Virus record (IMG/VR): IMGVR_UViG_3300023179_000026
Span: 62,001-126,000 of that record
Source: a virus
Reading direction: 5' to 3' (one strand)
Length of the DNA stretch: 64,000 nt
Positions 24,414 through 33,415 of this stretch are shown piece by piece (the stretch's first letter is position 1; the number at the start of each line of letters is the position of its first letter). The notes below the pieces were generated by a model. That model was not told where the DNA came from and searched no databases. It saw only the letters and a list, made by a program, of their open reading frames with translations. The position numbers were made by a program, and so were the translations under genes.

Positions 24414-24846
24414 TATTATTTTCCTTTTTTCTATCATGCATTGTCATACCATCTAAATGGTCTACTTCATGTTGAACTACTCTTGCTTCAAGATTCATAA
24501 ATTCTTCCGTTAAAAAATTACCATATGCGTCTTGGTACGATAGCACAACCTTTTCAGGTCTGTCAAGTTCAACCGATTCATTAGGATAACTTAAACATCC
24601 CTCCAAATATGGCACCTTATTTTCACTATATGACATAATGGTTGGATTAAAAAATACCTTTGGGTTATGGTCAACATCCATTACAAACATACGGTAGCGT
24701 AAACCTACTTGATTAGCAGCAAGTCCAACACCTCCACTAACATGCATAAACTGTAGCATTTCTTTAGCTAGTTGTTCATTTTGTAGTGGATATTTAAAAT
24801 CTATTGGTTTTGTTTTTAAATGTAGTACACGTTTAGTTAACTTCAT
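24403..24846 (-). CDS. def: peptide deformylase
   Basis: The 147-residue enzyme removes the formyl group from N-terminal Met. All three motifs are present: [10 protein letters not shown] (motif 1, GxGLAAxQ), EGCLSYP (motif 2, metal Cys) and [10 protein letters not shown] (motif 3, HExxH). Phage deformylases are known from marine T4-like phages and are thought to hasten processing of phage or photosystem proteins. It overlaps clpA by 11 bases and dnaJ by 4 bases, making a proteostasis operon. Confidence 0.95.
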   Translation of the reverse strand: MKLTKRVLHLKTKPIDFKYPLQNEQLAKEMLQFMHVSGGVGLAANQVGLRYRMFVMDVDHNPKVFFNPTIMSYSENKVPYLEGCLSYPNESVELDRPEKVVLSYQDAYGNFLTEEFMNLEARVVQHEVDHLDGMTMHDRKKENNNAE

Positions 24847-25634
24847 GTCGTATTTAATTTTTGTTCCTGTTCTAAAACTCTGATTAAATTGTCACTTATT
24901 TGTTCAGGTAAAACAGGTCGAAGTATAACATATTGATCCCCTGTGCCAACATTATTAGATAGACCATGCCCATTCAATCTTAATGTAGTATTTGGTTTAG
25001 TACGTGGTTGCACATTAATTTCCAATTCTTTACCGTAAATGGTAGGTATAATCATAGTTCTACCTATCACCAAATCAAATATACTAATATCTTGATGGTA
25101 GTATAAATCTAACATTCTACGTTCAAACAATGGGTGTCTATGTTGTCTAAAATTAACTTGGAGCGGTCCATCAGGCAGTAAGTTGTCATATCGCACTACT
25201 CCACCATCATCTATGCCTTTAGGAATTACAATTTCATATAATTTAGAACCTTGTGGTGTATTCAAATGTATTGGATGTTTATCACCATGAGCAATTTGCT
25301 CTAAGGTAACAAATACGGTGGCAGTATATATTCGCTGTTGTGGGGCACTTTGTTGTCTAAAAAATTGTCCAAAAATATCAGGAAACCCTGACCCAAAATG
25401 AAAATCAAAACCATTTTGTTGTGGATTAAAACCATTAAATTGTGGTGGTGGGTTATCATATTGAGCACGTTTTTGCGGGTCACTTAATGTATCATAAGCA
25501 GCTTGAATGGTTTGAAAACGTGCAGTATCACCACCACGATCAGGATGGTGTTGACTAGCTAATTTACGATATGCTTTTTTAATTTCATCAGGTGTGGCAT
25601 TTTTTGCCACACCCAATGTTTGATAATGGTCCAT
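24843..25634 (-). CDS. dnaJ: DnaJ-type co-chaperone (J domain plus substrate-binding C-terminus)
   Basis: The J domain occupies residues 1-60 ([20 protein letters not shown]) with the essential H30-P31-D32 tripeptide. A Phe/Gly/Gln-rich linker follows ([13 protein letters not shown]), then the beta-rich C-terminal domain (HKD-type '[20 protein letters not shown]' and [20 protein letters not shown]). There is no cysteine-rich zinc finger, so it is CbpA-like (263 residues). It would stimulate host DnaK. The gene is coupled by overlap to peptide deformylase and ClpA. Confidence 0.92.
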   Translation of the reverse strand: MDHYQTLGVAKNATPDEIKKAYRKLASQHHPDRGGDTARFQTIQAAYDTLSDPQKRAQYDNPPPQFNGFNPQQNGFDFHFGSGFPDIFGQFFRQQSAPQQRIYTATVFVTLEQIAHGDKHPIHLNTPQGSKLYEIVIPKGIDDGGVVRYDNLLPDGPLQVNFRQHRHPLFERRMLDLYYHQDISIFDLVIGRTMIIPTIYGKELEINVQPRTKPNTTLRLNGHGLSNNVGTGDQYVILRPVLPEQISDNLIRVLEQEQKLNTT

Positions 25635-25648
25635 CAGGATATTTAATA

Positions 25649-26149
25649 CTAGGCTTTACCTGCGATTTTTTCTTGACTTCTGCCATATGCAGTTACCCCT
25701 AAAACTGCACCCATTGCAATATGGTACAACCCTGCACCTTGTAGCGTAATTGGCATCCATTGACTATTGACTTGACCATGGCTTAGTGCTTGCAAAACAC
25801 TCCATAATATTGGAAATAATACAAAGTCTGCAAAACATGTTACCATATAGATAACACTCATCATGGGTCGCCAACGTTTGTTGATCCAATCTCCAAACTT
25901 ATCATCAGGTTTAATTAAAACTTCAGCAGGTCCGCTTTGCATTGCGCCACCTGGGTTTTTGAGAATTTCTGCTTGATTTGCTTGAGGTGGTGCTCCCCAT
26001 TGTTGTGCTGCTTTAAGATCATTTGGATCACTCCAACCATCTGTTTTTACACTTCTATCTTTTACTAAACGATCATGTGCTTCATCATTTAGAGCAAACC
26101 CCCTTTCATCATCACTACGTTGCGCTAATGTTAGTGTTGTTATAGGCAT
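25649..26149 (-). CDS. holin-like membrane protein
   Basis: The 166-residue protein has a polar N-terminal half and a hydrophobic C-terminal half. It is preceded by [10 protein letters not shown], then [20 protein letters not shown] and [20 protein letters not shown], giving at least two membrane segments. The WRP...QW.P.TLQG.GLYH pattern recalls 3TM-type phage holins as I remember them. It would permeabilise the inner membrane so that the GH19 endolysin at 40.2-40.8 kb reaches the cell wall. It could instead be an unrelated membrane protein. Confidence 0.55.
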   Translation of the reverse strand: MPITTLTLAQRSDDERGFALNDEAHDRLVKDRSVKTDGWSDPNDLKAAQQWGAPPQANQAEILKNPGGAMQSGPAEVLIKPDDKFGDWINKRWRPMMSVIYMVTCFADFVLFPILWSVLQALSHGQVNSQWMPITLQGAGLYHIAMGAVLGVTAYGRSQEKIAGKA

Positions 26150-26159
26150 TGTAAATTCC

Positions 26160-26702
26160 TTAGATTATTCCTGCTTGACGTTGCATTGCTATAATATCAG
26201 GATCTTCTGTTTTTTGTGTGCTTGCACTGATTCCCGCAATTGAACGCCACTCATTTAATTCTTCATCATGCTCTGCTGCATATTCTTTTGGACTAAGAGC
26301 TAGTTGTGATGTAATAAATTCTTCCGATGCATCACCTTTTTCATGGTTAATTTTTACTTTCCATTGATCCATTTTTAGTCCTGTTAATGTTTCTAAATCA
26401 GATATAAGTTCTACAATATGTTTGGGTGCTACCTTATTTCTTTCAATTTCAACAAATACTAAGAATTTTCCTTTAGCAACTTCGCCTGGGCTGCGGTCAG
26501 AATCTAATACCCAATTATATCCACGTTCAAACCATTCTACTAAATCACTAGCTGCATACTCATCCTTTACTGTAAAACTCAATGTAATAACATTTTTGTC
26601 TTTACCTACAGAAGATTTGTATACATCAACCCCAACTAATGGTAAAATTAAATTTTCCATGTCGAGGTATCCCAAACTTTCATTGATTATTTCTTTTTTC
26701 AT
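26160..26702 (-). CDS. conserved hypothetical protein, 180 aa
   Basis: It starts MKKEIINESLGYLDMENLIL and is coupled by ATGA to the upstream gene. It contains two alternating strand/helix units (VITLSFTVKDEYAASDLVEW; KGKFLVFVEIERNK) and an acidic C-terminus. I recognise no family. It may be structural because it lies between the holin-like gene and a late-promoter-driven gene. Confidence 0.55.
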   Translation of the reverse strand: MKKEIINESLGYLDMENLILPLVGVDVYKSSVGKDKNVITLSFTVKDEYAASDLVEWFERGYNWVLDSDRSPGEVAKGKFLVFVEIERNKVAPKHIVELISDLETLTGLKMDQWKVKINHEKGDASEEFITSQLALSPKEYAAEHDEELNEWRSIAGISASTQKTEDPDIIAMQRQAGII

Positions 26703-27301
26703 AGTGCAGGTGGGGCTAAAGGTGGTGGCGCAGGTGCAGCTAATGATGGTGCACCCATAGCATTTGGTTCTTGATTATTTGACTTAAGTTCTTTCTTGTC
26801 ATAGTCTTTTTGATATGCATCATCTAAATCTTCTAAATCAATAGTTTGTTCAGCAATATCAACGCTTCCTTCTCTAATATCATTCATTAAAGATTTTGGC
26901 ATGGTAATATTGACCAACCATACGTGTTTTTTGGTTTTTTTAGGGTAATGGGTGCCTGGCTTATAGTCCATAGGTTCTTTAATTTCAATAGGTACTTCAA
27001 CCGTAGTTCTTTTAAATTTAACTTTGCATCCAAGTGTTAACAAACGTCTTCCACCACGTGGATCAGGCATCATTGAATCAGGCCACATAAAAGTACAATC
27101 AACCAAGTATTTGCTAATGACAGGCCCATCGACTAATTCACCCATTTTCCAATTTTTAAATGCATAAAGGTCTGCTTCATCAAGCACACGTTCAAAATCT
27201 AATAATGTAGCCATAGTACCATCACTAATCATGATACCTTTTACATTATTAACAATATCAACCCATTCTAACGAATCTAAGAATGTATGTTTCTTAGGCA
27301 T
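26699..27301 (-). CDS. conserved hypothetical protein with Pro/Ala-rich C-terminus, 200 aa
   Basis: It begins MPKKHTFLDSLEWVDIVNNV and has a beta-rich core (LLTLGCKVKFKRTTVEVPIE). It ends in a low-complexity tail (LAAPAPPPLAPPAL). This looks like a folded domain with a flexible tail. It is the first gene of a minus-strand transcript, 20 bases below a late-promoter-like box, and divergent from phoH. Function unknown. Confidence 0.6.
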   Translation of the reverse strand: MPKKHTFLDSLEWVDIVNNVKGIMISDGTMATLLDFERVLDEADLYAFKNWKMGELVDGPVISKYLVDCTFMWPDSMMPDPRGGRRLLTLGCKVKFKRTTVEVPIEIKEPMDYKPGTHYPKKTKKHVWLVNITMPKSLMNDIREGSVDIAEQTIDLEDLDDAYQKDYDKKELKSNNQEPNAMGAPSLAAPAPPPLAPPAL

Positions 27302-27321
27302 AATAGTTTTCCATGATACAG

Positions 27322-27329
27322 TATTTATC
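27322..27329 (-). promoter_or_regulatory. late-promoter-like motif in the phoH divergent region
   Basis: The minus strand reads GATAAATACTGT, a 7/8 match to TATAAATA, 20 bases upstream of the ATG at 27301. The rest of the 178-base gap (27302-27479) is AT-rich and carries the phoH leader. Confidence 0.55.
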
Positions 27330-27479
27330 CTAGTTTAAATTTACGCTAGGATATAGGAATTTTGGGCACAGTTTATTATTTATAATAATAACTCATGAAA
27401 AACAAGAGCACATATGGTTACATAAAATATCTTAAATAGTTTTGAGCATAGGTTGCTCATTACTAAAAGGAGTGTAACT

Positions 27480-28250
27480 TTGAGTCGTAGAAAAAATTCG
27501 GCTATCCGAAAAGAGCAAGAAAGATATATGAAAAAAACAGGCAAAAATGAACTTCAAACCTTCTACCAAAAATATGAAAATACAATAGAGTTCAATCCAC
27601 AGCGTCAACGTAAACCAATCAACTTACTTCCTAAAACTCCAAATCAAGAAACATACATTCATGCATTACTTGATGATGGTATTGATATTGTTGTTGGAAC
27701 AGGTCCTGCGGGAACGGGTAAAACTTATCTAGCAACATTAGCAGCTATACAAGCTTTGCGCCATCGTTATTGTGACCGTATTATTTTGACAAGACCTGCT
27801 GTTACTGTAGATGATGAGAAACACGGATTTTTACCAGGCGATCTTAACGCAAAAATGGAACCATGGACTAAGCCTCTTATTGATGTTTTCCGTGAATTCT
27901 ATCACGTAAAAGAAATTGAAAACATGTTAGCTGAACAAATAATTGAAATTTCACCACTTGCTTATATGCGTGGCAGAACATTTAAAAATGCTTGGGTCAT
28001 TCTAGATGAGGCACAAAATGCAACACCTAGTCAATTTAAGATGTTACTAACTCGTATTGGGGACAATAGTAAAATTGTAATAACAGGTGATATTGAACAA
28101 TCAGATCGCAAAAAAGTTGATAATGGATTAATTGATTTGCAATATAGGTTGGAAAAGTATCCTATAGGAAACTTAGAATTGTGTAAGTTTGGTGTACAGG
28201 ATGTACAACGACACCCCATCATAGAACATATTTTAAAGCTTTATGAGTAA
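27480..28250 (+). CDS. phoH: PhoH-like ATPase
   Basis: The P-loop NTPase has a Walker A GTGPAGTGKTYLA, an RIILTRPAVTVDDEKHGFLP segment, and a Walker B VILDEAQNATPSQF followed by KIVITGDIEQSD, all diagnostic of PhoH. The start is TTG at 27480 (LSRRKNSAIR) with AAAAGGAG 7 bases upstream. An in-frame TTG at 27453 has no such site. The 256-residue protein is one of few plus-strand genes and is bounded by divergent minus-strand genes. phoH is very common in marine phages and is often discussed with phosphate stress. Its role in infection is not settled. Confidence 0.93.
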   Translation: MSRRKNSAIRKEQERYMKKTGKNELQTFYQKYENTIEFNPQRQRKPINLLPKTPNQETYIHALLDDGIDIVVGTGPAGTGKTYLATLAAIQALRHRYCDRIILTRPAVTVDDEKHGFLPGDLNAKMEPWTKPLIDVFREFYHVKEIENMLAEQIIEISPLAYMRGRTFKNAWVILDEAQNATPSQFKMLLTRIGDNSKIVITGDIEQSDRKKVDNGLIDLQYRLEKYPIGNLELCKFGVQDVQRHPIIEHILKLYE

Positions 28251-28252
28251 AA

Positions 28253-28275
28253 AATAAGGCTCAATGAGCCTTATT
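28253..28275. terminator. bidirectional terminator between phoH and the HAD gene
   Basis: A perfect 11-bp palindromic arm pair, AATAAGGCTCA and TGAGCCTTATT, has a single central base and lies between convergent phoH (plus) and the HAD gene (minus). It overlaps the HAD stop codon. An A-tract precedes it on the plus strand, which is the U-tract on the minus strand. Confidence 0.7.
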
Positions 28276-28863
28276 AATAATAATATCAAAAATGTCTTTC
28301 CAATTTTTTACTCTTGGAATGAGTGGGTTATCATACCCCATGTTATGTCCGTGTTCCATCAATAATGGTTTTAGACCAACTTTTAATCCTGCTTCACAAT
28401 TAGCGTACTTATCTTCAATCCAAAAATATCCACTGTTTGCATACTTAATCAGTTCATCATCTTTATCAGCACCTGTGTCTAGGCAGATGATTTCTTCAAA
28501 AACTGTTTGACCAAACAATTTTTCAAGGTTCATTTTTCGTAATTTTTGTGCATTTTTATCTAAACTTAGTGAAGTAATTGCATGGAATACGTATCCATGT
28601 TCTTCGTGAAGTTTTTTGACATAGTGAATTGCGTCACGTAATGGTGGCAAAAAACCAATAGCAGCAGACTCATTGAATATTTTGATTAGTCTTTTACCAT
28701 CTTCTTTAGCAATACCATATCGTTTTCCGATGTTATATTCAAATTGTGAACCATCTAGTTTATGGTGACCATGTTCTTGCATCCAACAGTCAAAAGCATA
28801 TTCCCAATTACAAAGCACACCATCAACATCTACAAGAATCAAATTATTGTCTCTCAAGATCAT
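28261..28863 (-). CDS. HAD-superfamily hydrolase
   Basis: The 200-residue protein has HAD motif I LILVDVDGVLCNW (nucleophile D12, acid D14), a motif II region HAITSLSLDK with T/S, and FWIEDKYANCEAGLKVG with the acidic motif IV. Family members are phosphatases of nucleotides or sugars. It resembles other phage HAD 5'-nucleotidase-like proteins and differs from the frameshifted HAD gene at 10.5-11.0 kb. It ends inside the terminator shared with phoH. Confidence 0.8.
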   Translation of the reverse strand: MILRDNNLILVDVDGVLCNWEYAFDCWMQEHGHHKLDGSQFEYNIGKRYGIAKEDGKRLIKIFNESAAIGFLPPLRDAIHYVKKLHEEHGYVFHAITSLSLDKNAQKLRKMNLEKLFGQTVFEEIICLDTGADKDDELIKYANSGYFWIEDKYANCEAGLKVGLKPLLMEHGHNMGYDNPLIPRVKNWKDIFDIIINKAH

Positions 28864-28911
28864 TCCTCACTAAAAACCTATTATAACATAAGGAAAAATG
28901 GTTGTCAAATT

Positions 28912-29169
28912 TTAGGGTTGATTTTCAGCAGCAGCAGATAATTGAGTAATTAATTCAGGATAAATTTTTTTGTAGTAGGTATTCAAAGCATCAAAATCAG
29001 TGTCAACTTTTTTTCCTTCGATAAGACATTTTATCACTTTTTTATCTTTATAGTCAACAATTACGTTGCAAGTGTCTAAATCTTTGTCACGAACTCGTTT
29101 AGAAAAACCAACTTGTTCGTCAATTTGCCCCGCAGGTTTGCGGATATAAGTAATCAACAAATATCTCAT
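28912..29169 (-). CDS. small hypothetical protein, 85 aa
   Basis: It starts MRYLLITYIRKPAGQIDEQV. It is beta-strand rich (CNVIVDYKDKKVIKCLI), then helical to the end. It is coupled by ATGA to the upstream basic protein and lies in the clamp-loader transcript. I recognise no family, though similar small genes seem common near gp44 in marine T4-like phages. Confidence 0.6.
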   Translation of the reverse strand: MRYLLITYIRKPAGQIDEQVGFSKRVRDKDLDTCNVIVDYKDKKVIKCLIEGKKVDTDFDALNTYYKKIYPELITQLSAAAENQP

Positions 29170-29435
29170 GCCTTTTTCTTTCTAGTTGCTTTTTTAGGTT
29201 TTTCTTGAGTAATAACTGCCCCCTCATACCCAGGGTGATACGGTGCTTCCTCCACTAATTTAGTACGATGAAATTCTTCAATTGCTTCATTTACATGTTG
29301 ACGTAAATGATCCCAATCAATAACAAATTCTACTCGTCCATCACCATGTATGGTTCTTGTAGAATAATGCCCTGAGGTAATACTTTCAAGTTCTTTTTTA
29401 GGTTCAGTTTTTTTGCTTTTTGCTTTGGTTGCCAT
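29166..29435 (-). CDS. small Lys-rich hypothetical protein, 89 aa
   Basis: The start at 29435 (MATKAKSKKTEPKKELES) follows a TTGGAGA site. The N- and C-termini are Lys-rich (KPKKATRKKKA), flanking a folded core (YSTRTIHGDGRVEFVIDW). The basic tails suggest nucleic-acid or acidic-partner contact (inference). It is ATGA-coupled to the 85-residue gene and follows gp44. Confidence 0.6.
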   Translation of the reverse strand: MATKAKSKKTEPKKELESITSGHYSTRTIHGDGRVEFVIDWDHLRQHVNEAIEEFHRTKLVEEAPYHPGYEGAVITQEKPKKATRKKKA

Positions 29436-29457
29436 AATGTTCTCCAAGTTTGACTAT

Positions 29458-30399
29458 TTACTTTCCATGTGAAGTTAATTCAATTAAAGTTGCAGCTAAG
29501 TTAATTTCAGGTATACCAACAAGCGAAAGATTAGCCATGCCATTACGTATAATAACAACAGCAGTATCTTTTTCTGTTTGATTTTTACCCCATAATTCTA
29601 GATTATTATACATCCATTGATAGATAGATTCTATCCTAGATGGATGTAAGCTAAGATATTGAAGTAAATATTTTCTACCTTCAAGCACCTCACCACGTTT
29701 AAATGAGTCAGCCACTTCTAATAACGCTGCATTTTGATCAGAATTTTCTTTTTTGGCAACGACTAGTTCACCACTTGTGCTATTTGTTTGTAACTGATTT
29801 AAACACTTACGCAAATCAGGATATGTATTTTTTACATAATAATCAAGTGTATCAATAGTAAAATCAACTTTTTCTTCAATTAATACGGTAGCAGCACGTG
29901 CAGTAAATTCAGTATAATCAGGTTTACTAATGTGCATTTTAACGCAACGTGACTCACGTAATGCAGGAATCACACGGTACTCATAATTACAAGTAAGTAT
30001 AAATCTAACCGTAGAAGCATATGTTTCCATATCATTACGTAAGCTAGCTTGTGCATCACGTGACAAATAATCTGCCTCATCAAGTAAAACAATTTTAAAC
30101 TTACCAAAAGGAATAGTTTGTACAAAGTTATGTATTTTAGTTCTTACATTGTCTACACTGTTTTCACGTGATGCATTGATTTCTAGTACATCGTAATCTT
30201 CTATGTGTAATTCGTGAATAAGAATTTTTGCAAGCGTGGTTTTACCTGTGCCTGGTTCGCCGCTAAGTAACAAGTGTGGAATAATACCTTCTCTAATCCA
30301 ATGTTCAACTTGAGTTTGCTGAGAAGCATCAACAAAAACATAGTCAGTAATAGTGATAGGACGATACTTTTCAGTCCATAATTTATTTTGTAAAATCAT
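29458..30399 (-). CDS. 44: clamp loader large subunit (gp44-like AAA+ ATPase)
   Basis: The 313-residue RFC-like ATPase loads the gp45 clamp. It has a Walker A SGEPGTGKTTLAKIL, a Walker B IVLLDEADYLSRDAQ, and RESRC, the SRC arginine-finger motif. The N-terminus LWTEKYRPITITDYVF is typical. T4 gp44 has 319 residues. A gp62 partner is not recognised next to it: the small upstream gene overlaps it by ATGA but does not look like gp62. Confidence 0.93.
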   Translation of the reverse strand: MILQNKLWTEKYRPITITDYVFVDASQQTQVEHWIREGIIPHLLLSGEPGTGKTTLAKILIHELHIEDYDVLEINASRENSVDNVRTKIHNFVQTIPFGKFKIVLLDEADYLSRDAQASLRNDMETYASTVRFILTCNYEYRVIPALRESRCVKMHISKPDYTEFTARAATVLIEEKVDFTIDTLDYYVKNTYPDLRKCLNQLQTNSTSGELVVAKKENSDQNAALLEVADSFKRGEVLEGRKYLLQYLSLHPSRIESIYQWMYNNLELWGKNQTEKDTAVVIIRNGMANLSLVGIPEINLAATLIELTSHGK

Positions 30400-30683
30400 C
30401 GTGTAAGCATTTGAACAGTTATTATTCTAGATAGCATTTCTGACAAATCATCCTTTTCAGTAACAATATGCAATTGATTTTCCCATTCATCTTTTTTGGG
30501 ATTAAAAATACGTGTTTCAATAATCATACCACCACTTGCATAATAGACATAAAAATTTAGACTATTTCTTGGATTATGGAAGCTCTCTCTGCCTAATTTT
30601 GATTCACTTATCATAGCAACAGGTTGATCTTCCCTGTCTACTTGTCTTAGTTTTTCTCTTAACCATTTGTATATAAATTTCAT
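30396..30683 (-). CDS. hypothetical protein, 95 aa, coupled to gp44
   Basis: The N-terminus is basic (MKFIYKWLREKLRQVDREDQ), followed by a beta-rich core (LNFYVYYASGGMIIETRIFN) and an acidic helix. Its stop overlaps the gp44 start (ATGA), implying coupling. It is not a clear gp62 homologue and the function is unknown. Confidence 0.55.
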   Translation of the reverse strand: MKFIYKWLREKLRQVDREDQPVAMISESKLGRESFHNPRNSLNFYVYYASGGMIIETRIFNPKKDEWENQLHIVTEKDDLSEMLSRIITVQMLTR

Positions 30684-30692
30684 TTATAACCT

Positions 30693-31841
30693 TTATTTGA
30701 ATAAATTAGTTGGGCAATTAAAACCTTTCAAATTTTGGTACCAAGAATAAACACCCCACGTTGCATAATCTCTTACTTCACCTTGAAAATTAGCATTATC
30801 AACATGCTTTAGCATGTCTTGAAATTCAGTAGAATGTTTTAAATAAGTAATTGCTTTCTTACCTTTTTTCTTAGCTTCTTTCCAAAATTTTGTATTAAAA
30901 ATTGACCCATGATAGTAATGATACCCTATCATAGCTTCAATGTCCAATAATTTAGATAGATAAGTCTCATTTGCAAATGGTACACTTATATTATCAAACA
31001 TGATATCCCATGACATTCGATTAATAAGGTCAATAGTAGCTAATGACGTAGCTTCCATAGGTTCTAAAAAGAAGGATGAATTACCGTTATAAAACACTCT
31101 GTCAGTAAAATTTTGCTTTTTGTAATAATTGTGGAAGGAAAAAGAATTAGTGGTATCGCTTGGTGTTAGGCTATATTCTGAAAACACTTCTTTTACATCT
31201 TCTTTAATTTCATCAAGTGTATTCAATGTATTATTGTAAAGATATCCTACTGAACATCTATTCTGAAGTGGTATACAAAATACCCATCCGTATTTTCTTG
31301 CTACCGTTCCTGTATATTGAAAAGTAGGTTTATCCCACCAACATTGAGTGACGTAAACTGAATTAACAGGAATAATAGCACTTTCATAAAAGTTTTCATA
31401 GGTTTCGGGTTTGCCACCACAATCTATAATATAATCCGCATCAATATCATCATGTGATCTAACATTAGTATTAATTAATTTGACACGTGAATTTTTTTTA
31501 ACTGTTTCTATGATATAATCTTGCAATTTTAATGCATTAAAATGAATTGATATAAGCGGTGGTTGGAAATAATGTGTATATTCGCTACCCTTCCCCCAAT
31601 TTTGTTTTCTAATTCCATACTTTAATGTACCATCAATTTTATTAAACAAGTCATTATAGTTGTAATCATTAAATTTATATAATAAACGTACAAGTTGTAA
31701 GGTAGTTCCTTCACCAACTGCTTGAACTTTAATATTTTCATCATAATACCAATCTATTTCAAAATCAGTATATGTTAAAAAATGTGCGGCGGTAATACTT
31801 CCTGCAGTACCTTTACCAATAATAGCTATTTTTTTATTCAC
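30693..31841 (-). CDS. flavin-dependent halogenase-like monooxygenase (copy 1)
   Basis: The 382-residue protein resembles tryptophan halogenases. FAD motif: IAIIGKGTAGSITAAHF (GxGxxG). The catalytic lysine region is TLKYGIRKQNWG, with K74 matching the K79 position of PrnA. YGWVFCIPLQNRCSVGYLY parallels the GWxWxIP-R-GY block, with Phe for the second Trp. FFLEPMEATSL parallels FLEPLEST, with a candidate catalytic Glu at 263. Such enzymes use FADH2, oxygen and halide to make hypohalous acid and halogenate aromatic compounds. A host flavin reductase would be needed. Cyanophage Syn10 encodes a characterised viral halogenase, so phage examples are known. It overlaps copy 2 by 8 bases. Confidence 0.85.
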   Translation of the reverse strand: MNKKIAIIGKGTAGSITAAHFLTYTDFEIDWYYDENIKVQAVGEGTTLQLVRLLYKFNDYNYNDLFNKIDGTLKYGIRKQNWGKGSEYTHYFQPPLISIHFNALKLQDYIIETVKKNSRVKLINTNVRSHDDIDADYIIDCGGKPETYENFYESAIIPVNSVYVTQCWWDKPTFQYTGTVARKYGWVFCIPLQNRCSVGYLYNNTLNTLDEIKEDVKEVFSEYSLTPSDTTNSFSFHNYYKKQNFTDRVFYNGNSSFFLEPMEATSLATIDLINRMSWDIMFDNISVPFANETYLSKLLDIEAMIGYHYYHGSIFNTKFWKEAKKKGKKAITYLKHSTEFQDMLKHVDNANFQGEVRDYATWGVYSWYQNLKGFNCPTNLFK

Positions 31842-32985
31842 TATCTAATCCTTTAATTTCATAACCTAAACCGATTAAATTTTCATACCATGACCTTTCA
31901 TTCCAAGACCCAAATGGATTTTTATCCGTAAAAAAATGATGACTTGTAATGGAATTTACACATTTTAAAAAGTTTTCATCTGAATATAATTTAGGCATAA
32001 CGTCTTTTGTTTTTTCATAAGCAAAATCCCAAAATTTTGTATTAAATTTAGATTTTTTCGTGTAATGAAAAGCTATCATTAACTCAATATCTTTTAAAAA
32101 ATTAGTAAAAAAGTTATTACAGTCATCTAGTTTACGATTAAAAAACAAATAATCATATAATGTTCTATTAACATAATCAGCACACACAAAAGAAGTTGCT
32201 TCCATTGGTTCAAGAAAAAACGATGCGTTACCATTATAACTTACACGTTCAGTAAAATTAACTTTTCTTATATAATTACTAAATGAAAAAGCATTTGTCA
32301 TATCACTTGGAGTTAACTTATATTCTGAAAATACTTCTTGTACATCTTTTTTAACATCGTTTAAATCATTAATTGTATTGTTATACAAATAGCCAACTGA
32401 GCATCTATTTTGTAACGGTATACAAAATACCCATCCATGTTTCCTTGCAATTGCCGCTGTATAATCAAAATCAGGTTTATCCCAATAACATTGTGTAACA
32501 TAAACTGAGTTAAGTGGCATATATTGTGCCATATAAAAATTATCAAAATTATCAGGTTTTCCTGAACAATCTATAATATGGTCTGCGTCAATATCATCAT
32601 ATGATTTAATATTTTGTGAAACAATTTTAACATGATTATAACCTTTTAAATGATTGAATATATATTCTTGTAGTTTGTATGAATCAATGTGCATAGCAAC
32701 ATTTGGAGAGTAAAAATGATGAAAAAAATCGTGATTAGTTTTGCCCCAATTTTGCTTTCTTATACCATACTTATAATTACCATTTAGGTTTTTCATATCA
32801 GTGTAACTAAAACCAAAATAGTTTTTTAAATTACGTGGTAAAATAAGTGTAGTGCCTTCTCCTACTGCTTGTGTTTTAATATTTTCATCATAATACCAAT
32901 CAATTGTACAATCTTTTGTCCATGTTGCAAAATGTGCTGCAGTAATAGCACCTACAGTGCCCCTGCCTATAATAGCTAATTTCAT
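31834..32985 (-). CDS. flavin-dependent halogenase-like monooxygenase (copy 2)
   Basis: The start is the ATG at 32985 (MKLAIIGRGTVGAITAAHF), in a TAATG overlap with the upstream gene. This gives 383 residues. The same motif set as copy 1 is kept: GRGTVGAITA for FAD, NYKYGIRKQNWGK with the candidate catalytic Lys (residue 72), HGWVFCIPLQNRCSVGYLY and FFLEPMEATSF. The two copies are clearly tandem paralogues with long identical stretches near the IP-loop, but their termini differ, so they may have separate substrates or form a heteromer (inference). Both share the WVF deviation from the canonical WxW. Confidence 0.83.
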   Translation of the reverse strand: MKLAIIGRGTVGAITAAHFATWTKDCTIDWYYDENIKTQAVGEGTTLILPRNLKNYFGFSYTDMKNLNGNYKYGIRKQNWGKTNHDFFHHFYSPNVAMHIDSYKLQEYIFNHLKGYNHVKIVSQNIKSYDDIDADHIIDCSGKPDNFDNFYMAQYMPLNSVYVTQCYWDKPDFDYTAAIARKHGWVFCIPLQNRCSVGYLYNNTINDLNDVKKDVQEVFSEYKLTPSDMTNAFSFSNYIRKVNFTERVSYNGNASFFLEPMEATSFVCADYVNRTLYDYLFFNRKLDDCNNFFTNFLKDIELMIAFHYTKKSKFNTKFWDFAYEKTKDVMPKLYSDENFLKCVNSITSHHFFTDKNPFGSWNERSWYENLIGLGYEIKGLDSE

Positions 32986-33413
32986 TAATTTAACAGCCTT
33001 GTACACTCCAACTCGCTGTCAGTCCAACATTCTGTTTCAGTTTGTACCCATCCTTCATTTTCCCAACTTGAATAAGAATCTTCATCCCATATTTCGGACA
33101 TACGTTCTTGTTCTTCTTCATCCATATCATCAGGATACATTATATCTAAATACCAACCATCATCTAACACTTCTAATTCAACATCTTCAATATTATTGAT
33201 ACAAGTATTATTCATGTCAATACTATCTTCTACTTCATTACCTAGCGGGTTACGAACACGCTCAAATTGTGGTTCTTCATCATTATCCGTAGTTACAATC
33301 CAACTACCCCAACGAAAACCTGTTACACGTATAATAGTTACACCATCTTTAACCCAATACTCGTGTTCTTCAACTGATTTTTTATTTAATGTTGATACAT
33401 GCCACTTAGCCAT
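32985..33413 (-). CDS. acidic hypothetical protein, 142 aa
   Basis: The N-terminus is WGSW-rich (EYWVKDGVTIIRVTGFRWGS), followed by a strongly acidic stretch (YPDDMDEEEQERMSEIWDED) and a Cys-containing tail. It is TAATG-coupled to halogenase copy 2. Function unknown. Association with the halogenases is positional only. Confidence 0.55.
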   Translation of the reverse strand: MAKWHVSTLNKKSVEEHEYWVKDGVTIIRVTGFRWGSWIVTTDNDEEPQFERVRNPLGNEVEDSIDMNNTCINNIEDVELEVLDDGWYLDIMYPDDMDEEEQERMSEIWDEDSYSSWENEGWVQTETECWTDSELECTRLLN

Positions 33414-33415
33414 AA

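Noticed and set aside
27302-27479. Riboswitch or small RNA in the phoH leader
   Set aside because: The gap is AT-rich with only weak inverted repeats and no recognised aptamer sequence.
30396-30683. Possible clamp-loader small subunit gp62 next to gp44
   Set aside because: It lies upstream rather than downstream of gp44, is only 95 residues, and shows no gp62-like text.
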